From positions 90,615,868 to 90,679,867 of the forward strand of contig NC_084797.1 in the NCBI RefSeq assembly GCF_963169125.1: a DNA stretch of 64,000 nt, given 5' to 3'. This DNA comes from Humulus lupulus. Taxonomy: Eukaryota > Streptophyta > Magnoliopsida > Rosales > Cannabaceae. Below the pieces are notes generated by a model, which worked only from the letters and a program-made list of their open reading frames with translations, did not search any database and was not told where the DNA came from. This document shows positions 41,261-53,238 of this stretch, in pieces. Numbering within the stretch: the first letter of the stretch is position 1; each line of letters begins with the position of its first letter. Made by a program: the position numbers and the translations under genes.

Positions 41261-44200
41261 GATGTTATTTTGGAATGTTAGGGGCATCAACAAACTCATA
41301 AAGCAAAATGAAGTCATGAGAATGATTTCTCATAAGAGAATTGGGTTTGTTGGGCTCCTAGAAACAAAGGTTAAGGCTGCTAAAATGGGAGCCTTATACC
41401 TGAATATGTTTCAAGGATGGTGCTTTACTTCTAATCTTGCTCATCATCCTAATGGGCGGATTATTATAGCTTGGAATCTGAATAACTATGAGGTTGACAT
41501 AAAAGGAGGTACTAGTCAATTTATACACTGCTAGATTAGGCCGAAAAGAGGAATTCAGTTTGCTATTACAGTTGTTTATTCTCTGAATGATAACAATGGT
41601 AGACAACAGCTTTGGAATGACCTAGGACTCATTTCTCATTGCACTAAGCTTCTGTGGATCGTTTGTGGTGATTTAAACTCTATTTTGTCTATTGAAGAGA
41701 GACTGGATTATTGTGGCAATGGCACTGAAATGGTGCCATTTCATAATTTTGTTTGTGACTGTGGCCTTGAAGATGTAAAGTATATTGGTTCATACTTTAC
41801 TTGGAATAATAGACAAGAGGGAAAAGATCGGGTTTTTGCTAAGTTGAATTGGGTTTTGGCAAATAATGACTGGTTGGACAAGTTTCCCACGTCAGAAATT
41901 ACTTTCCTTCCTGAGGGAGATTTTGATCATTCACCAGCCCTTCTTTCAATTTATCTGAACCTTCATGATAAAAAGAAGCCTTTCAGGTACTTCAATTATT
42001 GGAGTTCTTTGAGGGATTTTACCAGTATTGTTAAAACTGGATGGCAGGAGACTGTTGAAGGCTCAGCAATGTATAGACTTGTCAACAAACTCAGGCATCT
42101 AAAGCATGGACTCAAGGGCTTAAATCAGCAAGGTAAAGGTGATATTGGCATTCAGGATACTGAAGCTTTAAAGCTTTAATTGCTATTCAAATGGCTTTGA
42201 GGGATCAACCTTGTAATGGAGATCTAATAGCTCAGGAAATTCAAGCTAGGAAACACTATGTCGAGACTCACAGGAATTATCTGAATTTTTTGAGACAAAA
42301 AGCTAAGATAACCTGGCTCACTTATGGAGATGATAACACCAAGATTTTTCATGCCAGCATTAAACAGAGGAGACTGCAAAATACCATTTATTCAATCAAA
42401 AACATTAATGGAACTTGGGTTTCTGAGCAGAATGATGTTATTGGAGCACTCCTGGCCTTCTATGAAAATTTATTAGGGTCCAAAATGAATACAAGAACCT
42501 GGGTTCATAAAAGAATAGTCCAAGAGGGTCCGGTGGTTAGTCCTAATCAAGTTGTCTGGTTATTGACAGATTGCACTCCTTATGATGTAAAAAATGCTTT
42601 GTTTTCTATTCCAAATGACAAGGCTCCTGGACCTGATGGATTTAGCAGTGGCTTCTTCAAAGACACTTGGGATATCACTGGAATAGAATTCACTACAACT
42701 ATCCTCTCATTTCTCCACTCTGGGAAGCTTCTCAAGGAAATAAATGCCACAACCATTACTTTAATCCCCTAAATGATTTGTCCTGATTCAGTAAATGATT
42801 ATATACCTATTTCTTGTTGCAATGTGATTTATAAAGTTGCCACCAAAATGATTTGTTCTCGGCTCATAAATATTCTTCCTTGCATTATCTCAGCCAATCA
42901 AAGTGGTTTTGTTCAAGGAAGGCAACTAGGTCACAATATCATGGTGTGTCAAGACTTGGTTCGGAGTTATGATAGGCAAGGGGCAAAGTCTGGTTGTATG
43001 TTCAAAAAGATTTAGAAAAAGCTTATGACACTTTTGATTGGGATTTCCTTCAAGAGATGTTGCTGGCTTTAGAGTTCCATGTGAAGTTTGTGACCTTAAT
43101 CATGGACTGTGTTAGCACCCCGAGATTCTCCTTTATGATTAATGGTTCTCTCCATGCATACATTTAAGCTAAAAGGGGTTTTCGTCAAGGTGATCCGATG
43201 TCTCCTCTTTTGTTTGTCATTGGAATGGAATATCTCTCGCGTATTATGAAAAAAGTTGCTAAGGATCCTGTTTTTCAATTCCAACGGAGGTGTAAAAGTT
43301 TGAGGCTCACTCACTTATGTTTTGCGGATGACTTGCTTCTTTTCTGCAAAGGTGACTACAATGCTGCCACCTTGCTATTACGTGGTTTCAAATTATTCTC
43401 CAATACTTCAAGACTCCAAGCTAATGTGTGGAAATTGGCAGTTTATAGGGCAGGTTTGGACACCTTGACTCTTAATCGTATTGTGACTATTTCTAGTTTT
43501 CAGAGAAGTATGCTTCCTTTTAAATATCTAGGCTTGAAAATTTGCTCCAAAGGATATCTCCAATTGATTGTGACTATTTAGTGGATCGAATGACTAGCAG
43601 GATTAGATCTTGGAGTAGTAGGAATCTTTCTTACGTTGGGTGTATGGTTCTAATCAACTCGGTTCTACTCACCATTAATTCTTATTGGTCTCAAATCGTG
43701 ATCCTGCCTAAAAGTGTTGTTCAAAAAATTAATCAGTTGTGTCGTGCTTATCTTTGGAAAGGCAATGACATGTTTGATGGCTACAGGTATGTTTCTTGGA
43801 CTGAAGTTTGTCATCCAAAGAAAGATGGTGGCTTGGGGTTTAAAGATATTGCTCTGTGGAATCTTTGTGCTATGGGGAAACACGTTTGGGCTATCTCCAA
43901 TAAGAAAGATAATCTTTGGGTGAAATGGGTTAATTTTGTCTACATTAAGCAAAGAATTTGGTGGGACTATGAAGTCCCCGTTGGTGCTAGTTGGTACTTG
44001 AAATGTATAGTGCAGATTAAAAATAAACTCAAGCAAGTGTTTACTGAGGTGGAGTTCCAGAATTTCCATTTCTCTGTTGCTGAGCTCTACTCAAAGTTAC
44101 GACAGAGATCAGCTGGATTGTGGCATTATGATCTGATTTGGGATACATTTTGTACCCCAAAGCATATAATTATTTCTTTGTTAGCCTTGAGACTAAGACT

Positions 44201-45187
44201 TCCAACAAAAGACAGACTTTTTCGTTTTGGAGTGGCAGATTCTAGTGCTTGCATGGTTTGTGGTGATTTTGATGAAACTCATTCTCACCTTTTCTTTTCT
44301 TGCTGCTACAGTAGGAGAGTTAAGGAAGAAATTGGAAGGTGGATTGATTGTAATATGCAGAGTAAGGACTTGAATTGTTTAGTGAAAAGGTTAAAGAAGA
44401 AAAAGTTGTCTCGAGGGAGAAGGAAAGTTTTCATGAGTGTTACTTCTGCCTTGGTTTATTTCATATGGCAAAGTAGGAATAGTATTCTTTGGGATCATAA
44501 GCTCCCTACTGTCCAGGTTACTAGGGGTGAGCACAGTGTGGTTTGGGCGGTTTGAACACTTTTTAATACACCACGCCACAAGTGCGGTTTAGTAACTAGA
44601 ACACACCATGCGGTGCGATTTGGTTGCACCAAACCGACCAAACCAAACCATTTTTTGCGGTGTGGTTTGGGCGGTTTTCCATGGTTTGTGTTAAAAAATA
44701 TGTCATACAAAATTTAAATTTTTTAAAAAATCCTAAATCCTTAGTTCATAACAAATCCTTAATAAGTTCTAAACAACATCACAAGTTATCAATTAAGTTC
44801 AGTGAAACACAAAAAAAATATACAAGTATCCCATATTGGGTAACTATAAAAAATGGTATATATGTAAAGTTTTTTTTTTTTTAATATATTTGTAAGTATG
44901 CGGTGCAAACCAAAATTTCACACCGCCAAACCACGCACCGCACCGCACGGTTTAGCTCAAATACAAACCATACCGAACCATTACACTTTTGACACCGCGG
45001 TTTGCGGTGTAGTATGGTGCGGTGCGGTCGGTCACCGCGGTGCGGTCGGTTTAGATGCTCACCCCTACAGGTTACTGTCAAAAATATAAAATATTCCGTT
45101 TGTAATAGAATTCAATTCATGAACACTAACAGATTAAATAGAATAGATAAGGAATGGGTGGAGTCATTATACAAAGTTTGTAATTAG
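41253..45187 (+). pseudogene. LINE ORF2: endonuclease, reverse transcriptase, zf-RVT
   Basis: ORF2 nicks target DNA and copies LINE RNA. The AP-type endonuclease shows LFWNVRGIN, LLETKV, VVCGDLNSIL and FDHSPALL (41253 to about 41960). RT begins near 42560 (PNDKAPGPDGFS) and has ISANQSGFVQGRQL, FRQGDPMSPLLF and the active site CFADDLLLF at 43318-43344. After 43542 comes the zf-RVT region (LWHYDLIWDTFCTPKH, CMVCGDFDETHSHLFFSC). Stops at 41532 (TAG) and 42770 (TAA) and frameshifts near 42180, 43010 and 43560 break it. The MITE interrupts the last 40 codons; the frame resumes after it and ends at 45187. I see no RNase H domain. Confidence 0.85.
44522..45067. mobile_element. hAT-like MITE in LINE ORF2
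   Basis: A 546-bp insertion has terminal inverted repeats TAGGGGTGAGCA / TGCTCACCCCTA and a perfect 8-bp TSD CAGGTTAC (44514-44521 and 45068-45075), as expected of hAT elements. The interior is rich in GCGGTGCGGT and ACCAAACC motifs and has no transposase, so it is non-autonomous. Confidence 0.9.
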
Positions 45188-45272
45188 TCGGTAGCCTTTG
45201 GCTAAGTTGTAACTTGTCTTGTGATTAATACAATTTCTTCTGATTTTCCAAAAAAAAAATTAATAATAGAAT

Positions 45273-46592
45273 AAAATAAGAATTAAAAAAGTCATAGTGT
45301 AGAGTAGTATACATGCATCAACTATTTTTAGTTTCTAATGTAACTCGCAATGTCCTTTTTAGTGAATTTGATGAAGAAAAAGACCTTCAATCACTTGATA
45401 AAAAATAAACTATTTCACAAATTTATAAGATAAAAAATGATATGTATGGCTTTATTATTTTTTAAATAAATATGATTTAATTATTTAAATTATCATAAAA
45501 ATATCTTAAAATATCCTATTTTAATTAATTAATTAATTAATTTTTGTTTAAGTTTATGTTTGTTCTAGTTTTTTAATTTGGCAGTGACTACAAGAGATTA
45601 TATAGTATATGTTTAATATAATATTAGTACTATAGATGCATTTTAAATTTAAGTTTGTTGCTAGTTTTTTTTTTTCTAAAAGGAGTTTGTTTCTAGTTAA
45701 TAGTAGATTATATTATGTTATATGTTTAATATGATATTATTCTAATACGTGAAGTTTAAGTTTAAGTTTAATTAAATTTTATTCAAGTTATAAAACGTAT
45801 GATTTTATTATTTTTAAATAATTGTCATTGTAAAATATCTCAAAAATATCATATTTTAATTTATTTATTTAATTTGATTTAATTTTAAATCATATTTACA
45901 ATCTACTGTTAAATATAATAATATTATGTTATATATGAGGATATTCCGTAAAAGTTAACAAAAAATAAATAAAAAACCGTTAAAACCAAGAATTTCCGTA
46001 ATCTACACACTTATTATATAGAAGAGATGTATAGGTTAATATTATTATAATTATTAATAAAAATTAATTAAAAATTATATTAAAGGAGAAAATAGATAGA
46101 GTGAAATTAAAAAAATTAGATTAAATGAGAAAATAGATAGAGTGGTTTAAAGAGATTTTAGAGTGCCAAGTTTTTAATTATTAAGTAGTTAAGAAGTAGT
46201 GATATAATTAATTAATATTATTATAATTATTAATAAAAATGAATTAAAAATTAGATTAAATGAGAAATAGATAGAGTGGTTTGAAGAGATTTTAGAGTGC
46301 AACACCATCTCCTTAAAGCTCTCATTTATATATATATATAGATAGATTAATATTAGTATAATTATTAATAAAAATGAATTAAAAAATTAGATTAAAGAAG
46401 AAAATAGATAGAGTGGAATTAAAAAAGTTAGATTAAATGAGAAAATAGATAGAGTGATTTGAAGAGATTTTAGAGCGTCACATCATCTCCTTAAAGTTCT
46501 CATATATATATATATATATAAAGTCTGTAGTCATATTTTTCTTATTTTACTCTTTTTTCTTTTCTTAAAAACGTATTATATAAAAAAAAAAT
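45273..46592. repeat. AT-rich background repeat between LINE and element C
   Basis: No gene is visible. Two related blocks (about 45440-45545 and 45790-45880) share TTTATTATTTTTTAAATAA-like and ATATCTYAAAATATC-like text. Three copies of the TTTGAAGAGATTTTAGAGTG unit with TA tails lie at about 46086-46170, 46258-46345 and 46434-46525. Confidence 0.5.
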
Positions 46593-46597
46593 GTAGT

Positions 46598-47341
46598 TGT
46601 TGACGCTGTTCTTCGCCAACAGGTAATTAAGAAAAGAAGAGAAAGGGATTAGTGCTTAGGTTGAACCGAAACAGATGTACGATCTTAGGAAAATGAAAAT
46701 GGTGACTCAAGACACATTTTTTAAGTGGTTCAAAGGTTAAAATCCTTCTACTCCACTAGTCAATGTTATTGCTATCTTTTGGGTATACGATTACATGATA
46801 TTTCTTACAAGAGAGCATCCAACCTTTATTAACTCCCAAGGTCTCCATATTTATAGGAGAAGGCACCTGGGAGTTGGTAAGAAGGTCATCCCGTGACCTT
46901 CTTACCTATCATGTCAATTCTGTGACAATCGTGATTAATTCCTAAACCTGACACATAAGTGTGGTCAAATCAATAGGTAAGGAGATAATGGGCCGCACGG
47001 CCCAACCCAGTCGTGGGTGTCTGAATACGCACGTTCCTGCTGCGTGTCTGAGAAGTCAGGGGCATATCAAACACGTGATGTCTGATATATGCACGTTTAC
47101 CTTGCGTGTGTTGACTGTACAAAGGGTCATAGCCTCCAACTCTGGCTCGTACCACGAGCTGGATACTTAACTCGACCTTCGGCCTTCAGAGCCCGGACCC
47201 TGTCCTTAAGCTATCAGAGGCGAACCCTTAGGTTACCTCGAGCTAAGGAGATACGATCTTATGATGGCAGCTCCGGTTTTGGGGATGTCCACGAGATAAC
47301 CAGGATTAGGCCGCAGCTCAGCTCGCTAATCAGCCCGTGGG
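46598..47341 (-). repeat. 3' LTR of element C, inner end deleted
   Basis: It matches 52475-53218 closely and breaks off at CAGCCCGTGGG. The missing terminal bases, present in the other LTR, are AAAATCAGGGCGTACA. Confidence 0.9.
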
Positions 47342-47360
47342 GATGTCCACGAGATAACCA
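47339..47360. repeat. Templated filler at deletion junction in element C
   Basis: These 22 bases repeat 47281-47302 exactly (start GGGGATGTCC, end GATAACCA) and join the LTR stub to RNase H sequence. The intact LTR has only one copy (from 53157). Confidence 0.85.
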
Positions 47361-48145
47361 TCTATGCTTGGTTTCTCCAAGAATTCTATTGGCACTAACC
47401 CCAAGGTCTTCGTTTCCCCAGAAGTGGCGAGCTTGGAAAGAGCGTCTGCGTTAGCGTTCTGCTCCCGAGGTATCTGCTCGATCGAGCCTCGCTCAAACGC
47501 GGACAGCTCAACTTTTACCTTTGCCAGATAGCCGGCCATCTTTTGTCCCCGTGCTTGATATTCACCCAAAACCTGATTTACCACGAGCTGGGAGTCACTG
47601 AAGCACTGTACGGAGCTCGCCTTCAACTCTTGGGCTACCCTCAGCCCGGCCATCAAAGCTTCGTATTTAGCCTCGTTGTTGGAGGCCTTGAATCTGAATC
47701 TCAGTGCCGAGTGGAATCTATGTCCCTCGGGGGATATTAAAATGATTCCAGCTCCGGAGCCGTTCTTGTTGGATGAGCCATCCACAAAGATTCTCCACGA
47801 CTTTTGGGGCGAGGTGACCTGGGGTGAGTTTTCTGCGGGACCCTCCTAGAATCCCGTACACTCTGCCATAAAATCGGCCAAGGCATGACTTTTTATGGCA
47901 GATCGAGGAGTGTACAGAATCTCGAACTGGCTGAGTTCGATTGCCCACTTTAACAAACGTCTCGATGCTTCAGGTTTTTGCAAAACCTACCTTAAAGGCT
48001 GATCGGTCATGATGTGTATCGAGTGGGACTGGAAGTATGGTCTGAGCTTTCGAGAGGCCGTGATGAGGCAGAATGCCAATTTCTCCATCAACGGGTACCG
48101 GGATTCAGCCCCGAGAAGTCTCTTGCTGATGTAGTAGACTGGTCT
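47361..48145 (-). pseudogene. Element C RT tail and RNase H, cut by deletion
   Basis: The frame continues that of RT after a TAG (48146-48148). It shows PVYYISKRLLGAESRYPLME, a TAG at 47987-47989 where D has Gln, and a TAG at 47846-47848. Then follows RNase H: FVDGSSNKNGSGAGIILIS, NEAKYEALMAGL and FSDSQLVVNQV, with catalytic acids kept. It ends FLEKPSI at the deletion joint; integrase, which should follow, is absent. Confidence 0.87.
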
Positions 48146-50743
48146 CTAAACTCGGTCTTCTTCTCGTACCAATACAGCACTAGCTGCATCCTCCGTGACA
48201 GCTAGGTAGAGAAAAAGAGGCTCTCCTGCCTTTGGTTTGGTTAGTACAGGCAGCTCGGCCAGGTGTGCCTTCAGGTCGAGGAATGCGCTTTCGCACTCTT
48301 CTGTCCATTCGAACTTCTTGTTTCCTCGGAGCAGGTTGTAGAATGGCAAACACTTATCGGTGGACTTGGAAATAAACCGATTGAGGGCCGCCACTCTTCC
48401 TGTCAGGCCTTGGACATCTTTTCGCGACCTGGGCGAGGGAAGCTTGAGCAGCGATCTAATCTTGTCAGGGTTTGCCTCGATTCCTCGGGTATTGACAATG
48501 AACCCCAAGAATTTCCCGGACACGACACCAAAAGTGCACTTTTGCGGATTAAGCCTCATGCCATATTCCCGCAGTATCTTAAAACATTCTTCCAGGTCGG
48601 AAACATGGTCATCAGCAGTCTTTGACTTGACTAGCATGTCATCAACGTACACTTCCATGTTTTTTCTGATCTGGTCCGCGAACATTCTATTTACTAACCT
48701 TTGGTAGGTAGCTCTGGCGTTCTTCAGCCCGAACGGCATGACCTTGTAACAATAAACGTTAGTCGGGGTCATGAAACTGGTGTGCTCCTGATCCGTCGGA
48801 TTCATGGCGATCTGATTGTAGCCCGAGTACGCGTCCATAAATGACATGAGCTTGTGCCCTGCCGTGGCGTCTACCAATTGGTCAATCCTTGGTAGTGGAA
48901 AACAATCCTTGGGGCAGGCTTTATTCAGGTCAAAGAAGTCTATGCAGGTCCGCCACTTTCCGTTGGGCTTTGGGACCAGCACGGGGTTGGCGACCCATAT
49001 TGGAAACTTGGCTTCACGGATAAAGCCACATTTTTTGAGCCGGGCTACTTCTTCTTTTAGGGCTTCAACCCGGGTCATTCCTAGGCGTCTTTGCTTCTGG
49101 GACTTGGCTGGAATGCTTTTATCCAGATGAAGTGTATGCATGATGACACTCGGGCTGATTCCCACCATGTCCTCATGGGACCATGCAAATACGTCCAGGT
49201 TATTTCGCAGAAACTCAGTCAGCTCCGCCTTCCTCTTGTTGCAGAGGTTTTTCCCGAGCTTGACCATCTGTGATGGATTCTGCGAATCAATGTTCACTTC
49301 CTCGAGCTCCTCAATAGCCTGGAGCTCGGATCTGTCCTCGCCTATTCGGGGGTCAATATCCTCACTTAAGACGACATTTTCCCCTTCGTTGCTTTGAGGT
49401 TTTTCAATCTCAGGATCAGCTAAGGGTTCTTGAGATTCCTCTTCACCACTTTGGATGGCCATTGCCAGCTGCCCAGGTTTAGATTTTCCCTTCATGGAAA
49501 TGTTGTAGCATTCCCTGGCAGCGAGCTGATCGCCATGGGCAGTGCATATTCCAGTGGAAGTAGGGAATTTCATCGCGAGGTGGCAAATGGAAGTGACGGC
49601 CTCAAACGCCATGAGCGTAGGTCGTCCCAAGATCGCGTTGTACGCAGTGGTGCAGTCAATGACCATGAACTCGAGGAGTTTCGAGACTGTTCGAGGTCCT
49701 TCTCCCAGGGTGATCATCAGCTCGATCGTCCTTATGGCCGCCGATCCTTCTCCCGAAAAACCATATAACATCATGGAGGTCACCTTCAGCTCGGCGACGG
49801 TCAAACTCATCTTCTCTAACGTGGATCGGAATAGGAGGTTCACCGAGCTCCCGTTGTCAATCAGCACCCTCCTCGCCCTCCGATTGGCGAGATGAACTGC
49901 CATGACCAAAGGGTCATTGTGAGAGAATTGGACATGGCCCGCATCTTCCTCCGTAAAAATGATCGGTTGCTTTTCCAATCGCTGTTGTTTCGGCAGGCGC
50001 TGCTCTGGGATGAACTCTACTCCGTTATGTGCCTTCAATTCGTTCACGTATCTCTTCTGGGCGCCCCTGCTCGTGCCAGCCAAATGCGGTCCTCCAGAGA
50101 TGGTGGATATCTCCCCTCCAACCAAGGGAGGAGGGACGTCCCGATCTACCCGAGGCCCGGGCTGACTGGCCGGGACTTCTGGAGCAGGTCGGCTCGCTGG
50201 AACCCTGTTACGTGCGTATTGAGCCAAGGGGCCGGCTCGGATGAGGGTCTCGATCTCATCTTTTAAATGCCTACAATCGTCGGTGTTGTGGCCAACATCG
50301 TTGTGAAAGTGGCAAAACTTGGAGGTATCTCTCTTCCCCTTGTGGTGCTTTAATGGCTCCGGCCTCTTCCAGGGGACTCGAGCAGAGTTAGCTAGGAAGA
50401 TATTCTCCCTAGACTGGGTGAGCTCTGTATAAGTCGCGTAGACGGGCTTGAATTTGTCTACGAACTTATTTTTCTTTTGGCCGTGCTGACCGCCTTCACC
50501 ATTCCCATTTCTTTTGCCTCCACCGAGCTGGTTGTTCTGTGTGACGTTTTGGGTTGCTGCCACGACCTCCGTCCCCACTCCAGCGGGCTGATCAGGGACC
50601 TGACTGGTTCCTACAGCTGAGGCTTCGGCTTCCTCCAAGTTTATCCATTCTTGGGCCCTGTTAAGGAATTTGTTAACCGAGCTGACTCCCTTTCTTTGTA
50701 TGTCTTTCCAGAGATCCCCTCCGACGAGGATTCCAGTTCTCAT
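48146..50743 (-). pseudogene. Element C gag C-term, protease and RT
   Basis: This is an 865-codon open frame. It holds the gag tail (VNKFLNRAQEWINLEEAEA), a knuckle-like CHFHNDVGHNTDDCRHLKD, an aspartic protease with VLIDNGSSVNLLF (D-N-G), an acidic connector, and RT with CIDFFDLNKACPKDCFPLP, FMDAYSGYNQIAMN and an intact YVDDMLVKSKTAD. The thumb and connection (GRVAALNRFISKSTDKCLPF) follow. The first codon is not a true start: a 1-nt loss near 50744 separates it from gag upstream. It ends at TAG 48146-48148 where D reads Gln. Confidence 0.88.
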
Positions 50744-52418
50744 GCCATGAGCTTGGAGCTATCATCCGCGTCTCTGGCCTGAGCAGCGACGTTCGCAAAT
50801 CCGCTCAGGTAGGCCTTTAGAGTTTCGTCGGGTTGCTGCCTCACGTTAGTCAAAGAGTCGACCTGAACGCGGGCAGCCTGGGAGGCTCGGAATGCCCTTT
50901 TGAAATCTGCCGAGAAAGTCTTCCAGGAGCTGATTGACTGTCTTTTACCTTGCTTGAACCACTGCCTGGCAGGTCCAGTCAGCGTGGAAGGAAAGATTAG
51001 ACACCTCAGCTCGGGGCCAATGTTGTGGGCCATCATCAGGGTGTTAAACATCCCTAGGTGATCCGACGGGTCTCCATCTCCATTGAATTTAGACAGGTGT
51101 GGCATACGGAAACCAGGTGGGTACGCCGTTGCTGTTATGCTGGGGGCGAAGAGCTCCATCTCGTCCCCTGAATCATATTCATCTTTTTCTTTTTCTTTTT
51201 TTGACAGGAGCTTCCTCATCAGCTCCTCCATCTGTGCCAGACGCTCGAGGGTTTGGTTATGATGCCCTTGGTCATTCCAGGGCTGTTCAACAGCTCCGGA
51301 CCCATTGTACATATTTGGTGGGTTATTGCCCCTCCTATCTTGAGATAGGTTATTTGGGGCATTCCCTCCGTTACGTACTTTGGACAGGGCCCCCCTTGAG
51401 TGAGCATGGATGCCTCCTCCTACCTGCTCCCCTCTATGGGAGTTAAGGTGATCCCGCAGATCGCCTCCTCGAGTGGCTTGTGGGCTTTGCGCCGAACTTA
51501 GGCGCTGACGCAGGTCTCCACCAGACAGGTCACTCCGGCGACCGCCGATCCAGTAGCTCCTGCTAGAGAGGCTTGGAGCTCGCCTTTGGTGCTGAGGATC
51601 TGGGCTTTCCCTTGGCGCCCTGCTACGCCGGGAATGTCCAGCTGATGGCGGATCTCTCCTGCTACTTCCATAGGCTGGAATATCCCGGATGGGCCGAGGA
51701 GGAGATGGATATCTGATTGGAGACGGAGGATGCCTGACTGGAGAGGCGATCCTGGTTCCGTCTGGATGGATCAAGTTCGGTGGGGGCCTTTCGGCCCTGC
51801 CAACCTGCTGATCCTGAGCCTGGTGATCTGGACGAGGCGCAGGACGGTGGCTGGGGACGGGCTGATGCTGCGAGCCCTCCCCGGATCTCCTTCGGGAATT
51901 TCCTCGAGCTCCCCTGGGCGCTCTCAAGGATGGTTGGGAGCTAGGAGTCGACGTCCTGACCGAATGGCTGTATTGTTGTTGCTTGGCTCCAGGCACTTCT
52001 TCGAAGTTTTCCTCTCGATGGTGTGATGAAGGAGTGGAGTTGGCTGTCGGAAATCTGTCTGAGCGGCTATGCCTGGACCGGTTACCCCGGCGAGACTTAA
52101 GAGCCTCCCTTGCCTCTCTCCGATGTTAGCGTCGGTTGTGGGAGGGGGTAGTCGGGCCAGCACATCCTTGATCTGCTGGTTAGCTATTGCTAGCTGGCTC
52201 CTTAGCTGAGCGTTCTCCATCTCCACCGCCGTGTAATAACACGGGTTTGGATTAGGTGTCTGGGGCGCCGAACTTCCGGTGTCATCTTGGCCCGCCGGCT
52301 GCTTTCCTAGCCGCTGCTGGGCTTCAGGAACTTGTTCACTAGGGATGGTAGTATGATGAGCCTCCTGCCCATCATGCTGTCCTGCCTCATTACCGTGCCT
52401 GGATCGAGTAGTCACCAT
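50740..52418 (-). pseudogene. gag: Element C gag, N-terminal and core
   Basis: The ATG at 52418 (MVTTRSRHGNEAGQHDGQ) lies 35 bases inside the PBS. A Gln/Pro-rich part with a short coiled coil (MENAQLRSQLAIANQQIKDV) is lost to a frameshift near 52120. The frame 51996-50740 then carries an Arg/Pro/Ser-rich stretch and the gag core (FRMPHLSKFNGDGDPSDHLG, CLIFPSTLTGPARQWFKQ). A 1-nt loss near 50744 breaks it from the next frame. Confidence 0.85.
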
Positions 52419-52453
52419 AGTTGGATGTTTGCGACAGCACTTAATCGAACTTG

Positions 52454-52471
52454 CTCTCAATGAAAGCACCA
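52454..52471 (-). other. Primer binding site of element C
   Basis: TGGTGCTTTCATTGAGAG (minus strand) lies three bases from the 5' LTR start, as in B and D. Confidence 0.78.
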
Positions 52472-52474
52472 AAC

Positions 52475-53233
52475 TGTTGACGCGGTTCTTCACCAACAGG
52501 TAATTAAGAAAAGAAGAGAAAAGGATTAGTGCTTAGGTTGAACCGAAACAGATGTATGATCTTAGGAAAATGAAAATGGTGACTCAAGACACGTTTTTTA
52601 AGTGGTTCAAAGGTTAAAACCCTTCTACTCCACTAGTCAATGTTATTGCTATCTTTTGGGTATACGATTACAGGATATTTCTTACAAGAGAGCATCCAAC
52701 CTCTATTAACTCCCAAGGTCTCCATATTTATAGGAGAAGGCACCTGGGAGTTGGTAAGAAGGTCATCCCGTGACCTTCTTACCTATCATGTCAATTCTGT
52801 GACAATCGTGATTAATTCCTAAACCTGACACATAAGTGTGGTCAAATCAATAGGTAAGGAGATAATGGGCCGCACGGCCCAACCCAGTCGTGGGTGTCTG
52901 AATACGCACATCCTGCTACGTGTCCGAGAAGTAAGGGGCATATCAGACACGTGATGTCTTATATATGCACATTTACCTTGCGTGTGTTGACTGTACAAAG
53001 GGTCATAGCCTCCAACTCTGGCTCGTACCACGAGCTGGATACTTAACTCGACCTTCGGCCTTCAGAGCCCGCACCCTGTCCTTAAGCTATCAGAGGCGAA
53101 CCCTTAGGTTACCTCGAGCTAAGGAGGTACAATCTTATGATGGTAGCTCCGATTTTGGGGATGTCCACGAGATAACCATGATTAGGCCGCAGCTCAGCTC
53201 GCTAATCAGCCCGTGGGAAAATCAGGGCGTACA
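52475..53233 (-). repeat. 5' LTR of element C (759 bp)
   Basis: On the + strand it runs from TGTTGACGCGG to GGGCGTACA. The first 25 or so and last 10 bases nearly equal those of the LTR of D. A TATA-like TATAAATA (minus strand, 52725-52732) is present. Confidence 0.92.
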
Positions 53234-53238
53234 GTAGT

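Larger units (their letters stand above)
40991..45258 (+). mobile_element. L1-type LINE, 5'-truncated, with poly(A)
   Basis: A non-LTR retrotransposon is bounded by a target-site duplication of about 14-16 bp (ATTAATAATAGAAT at 40977-40990 and 45259-45272) and ends in a short poly(A). It holds the 3' end of ORF1 and a broken ORF2 with endonuclease, RT and a C-terminal zf-RVT region, then a 3' UTR. A MITE is inserted near the end of ORF2. It lies only 45 bp beyond the TSD of element D. The long TSD and poly(A) are the marks of target-primed reverse transcription. Confidence 0.9.
46598..53233 (-). mobile_element. Element C: Tat-lineage Ty3/gypsy, 3' half deleted
   Basis: A minus-strand element is bounded by the TSD GTAGT (46593-46597 and 53234-53238). 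The 5' LTR is full length (52475-53233, 759 bp); the 3' LTR (46598-47341) lacks its last 16 or so bases. PBS, gag, protease, RT and most of RNase H are present. Integrase, the accessory gene and the PPT are gone. The deletion joint at 47339-47361 carries a 22-bp copy of nearby LTR sequence. LTR ends and gag resemble element D. Confidence 0.9.

Noticed and set aside
40991..45258. LINE region as a host reverse-transcriptase-related gene
   Set aside because: Target-site duplication, poly(A), 5' truncation and many stops show a dead LINE copy.
47089..47454. + strand frame across the LTR and pol joint of C
   Set aside because: It crosses the deletion junction by chance and is antisense to RNase H.
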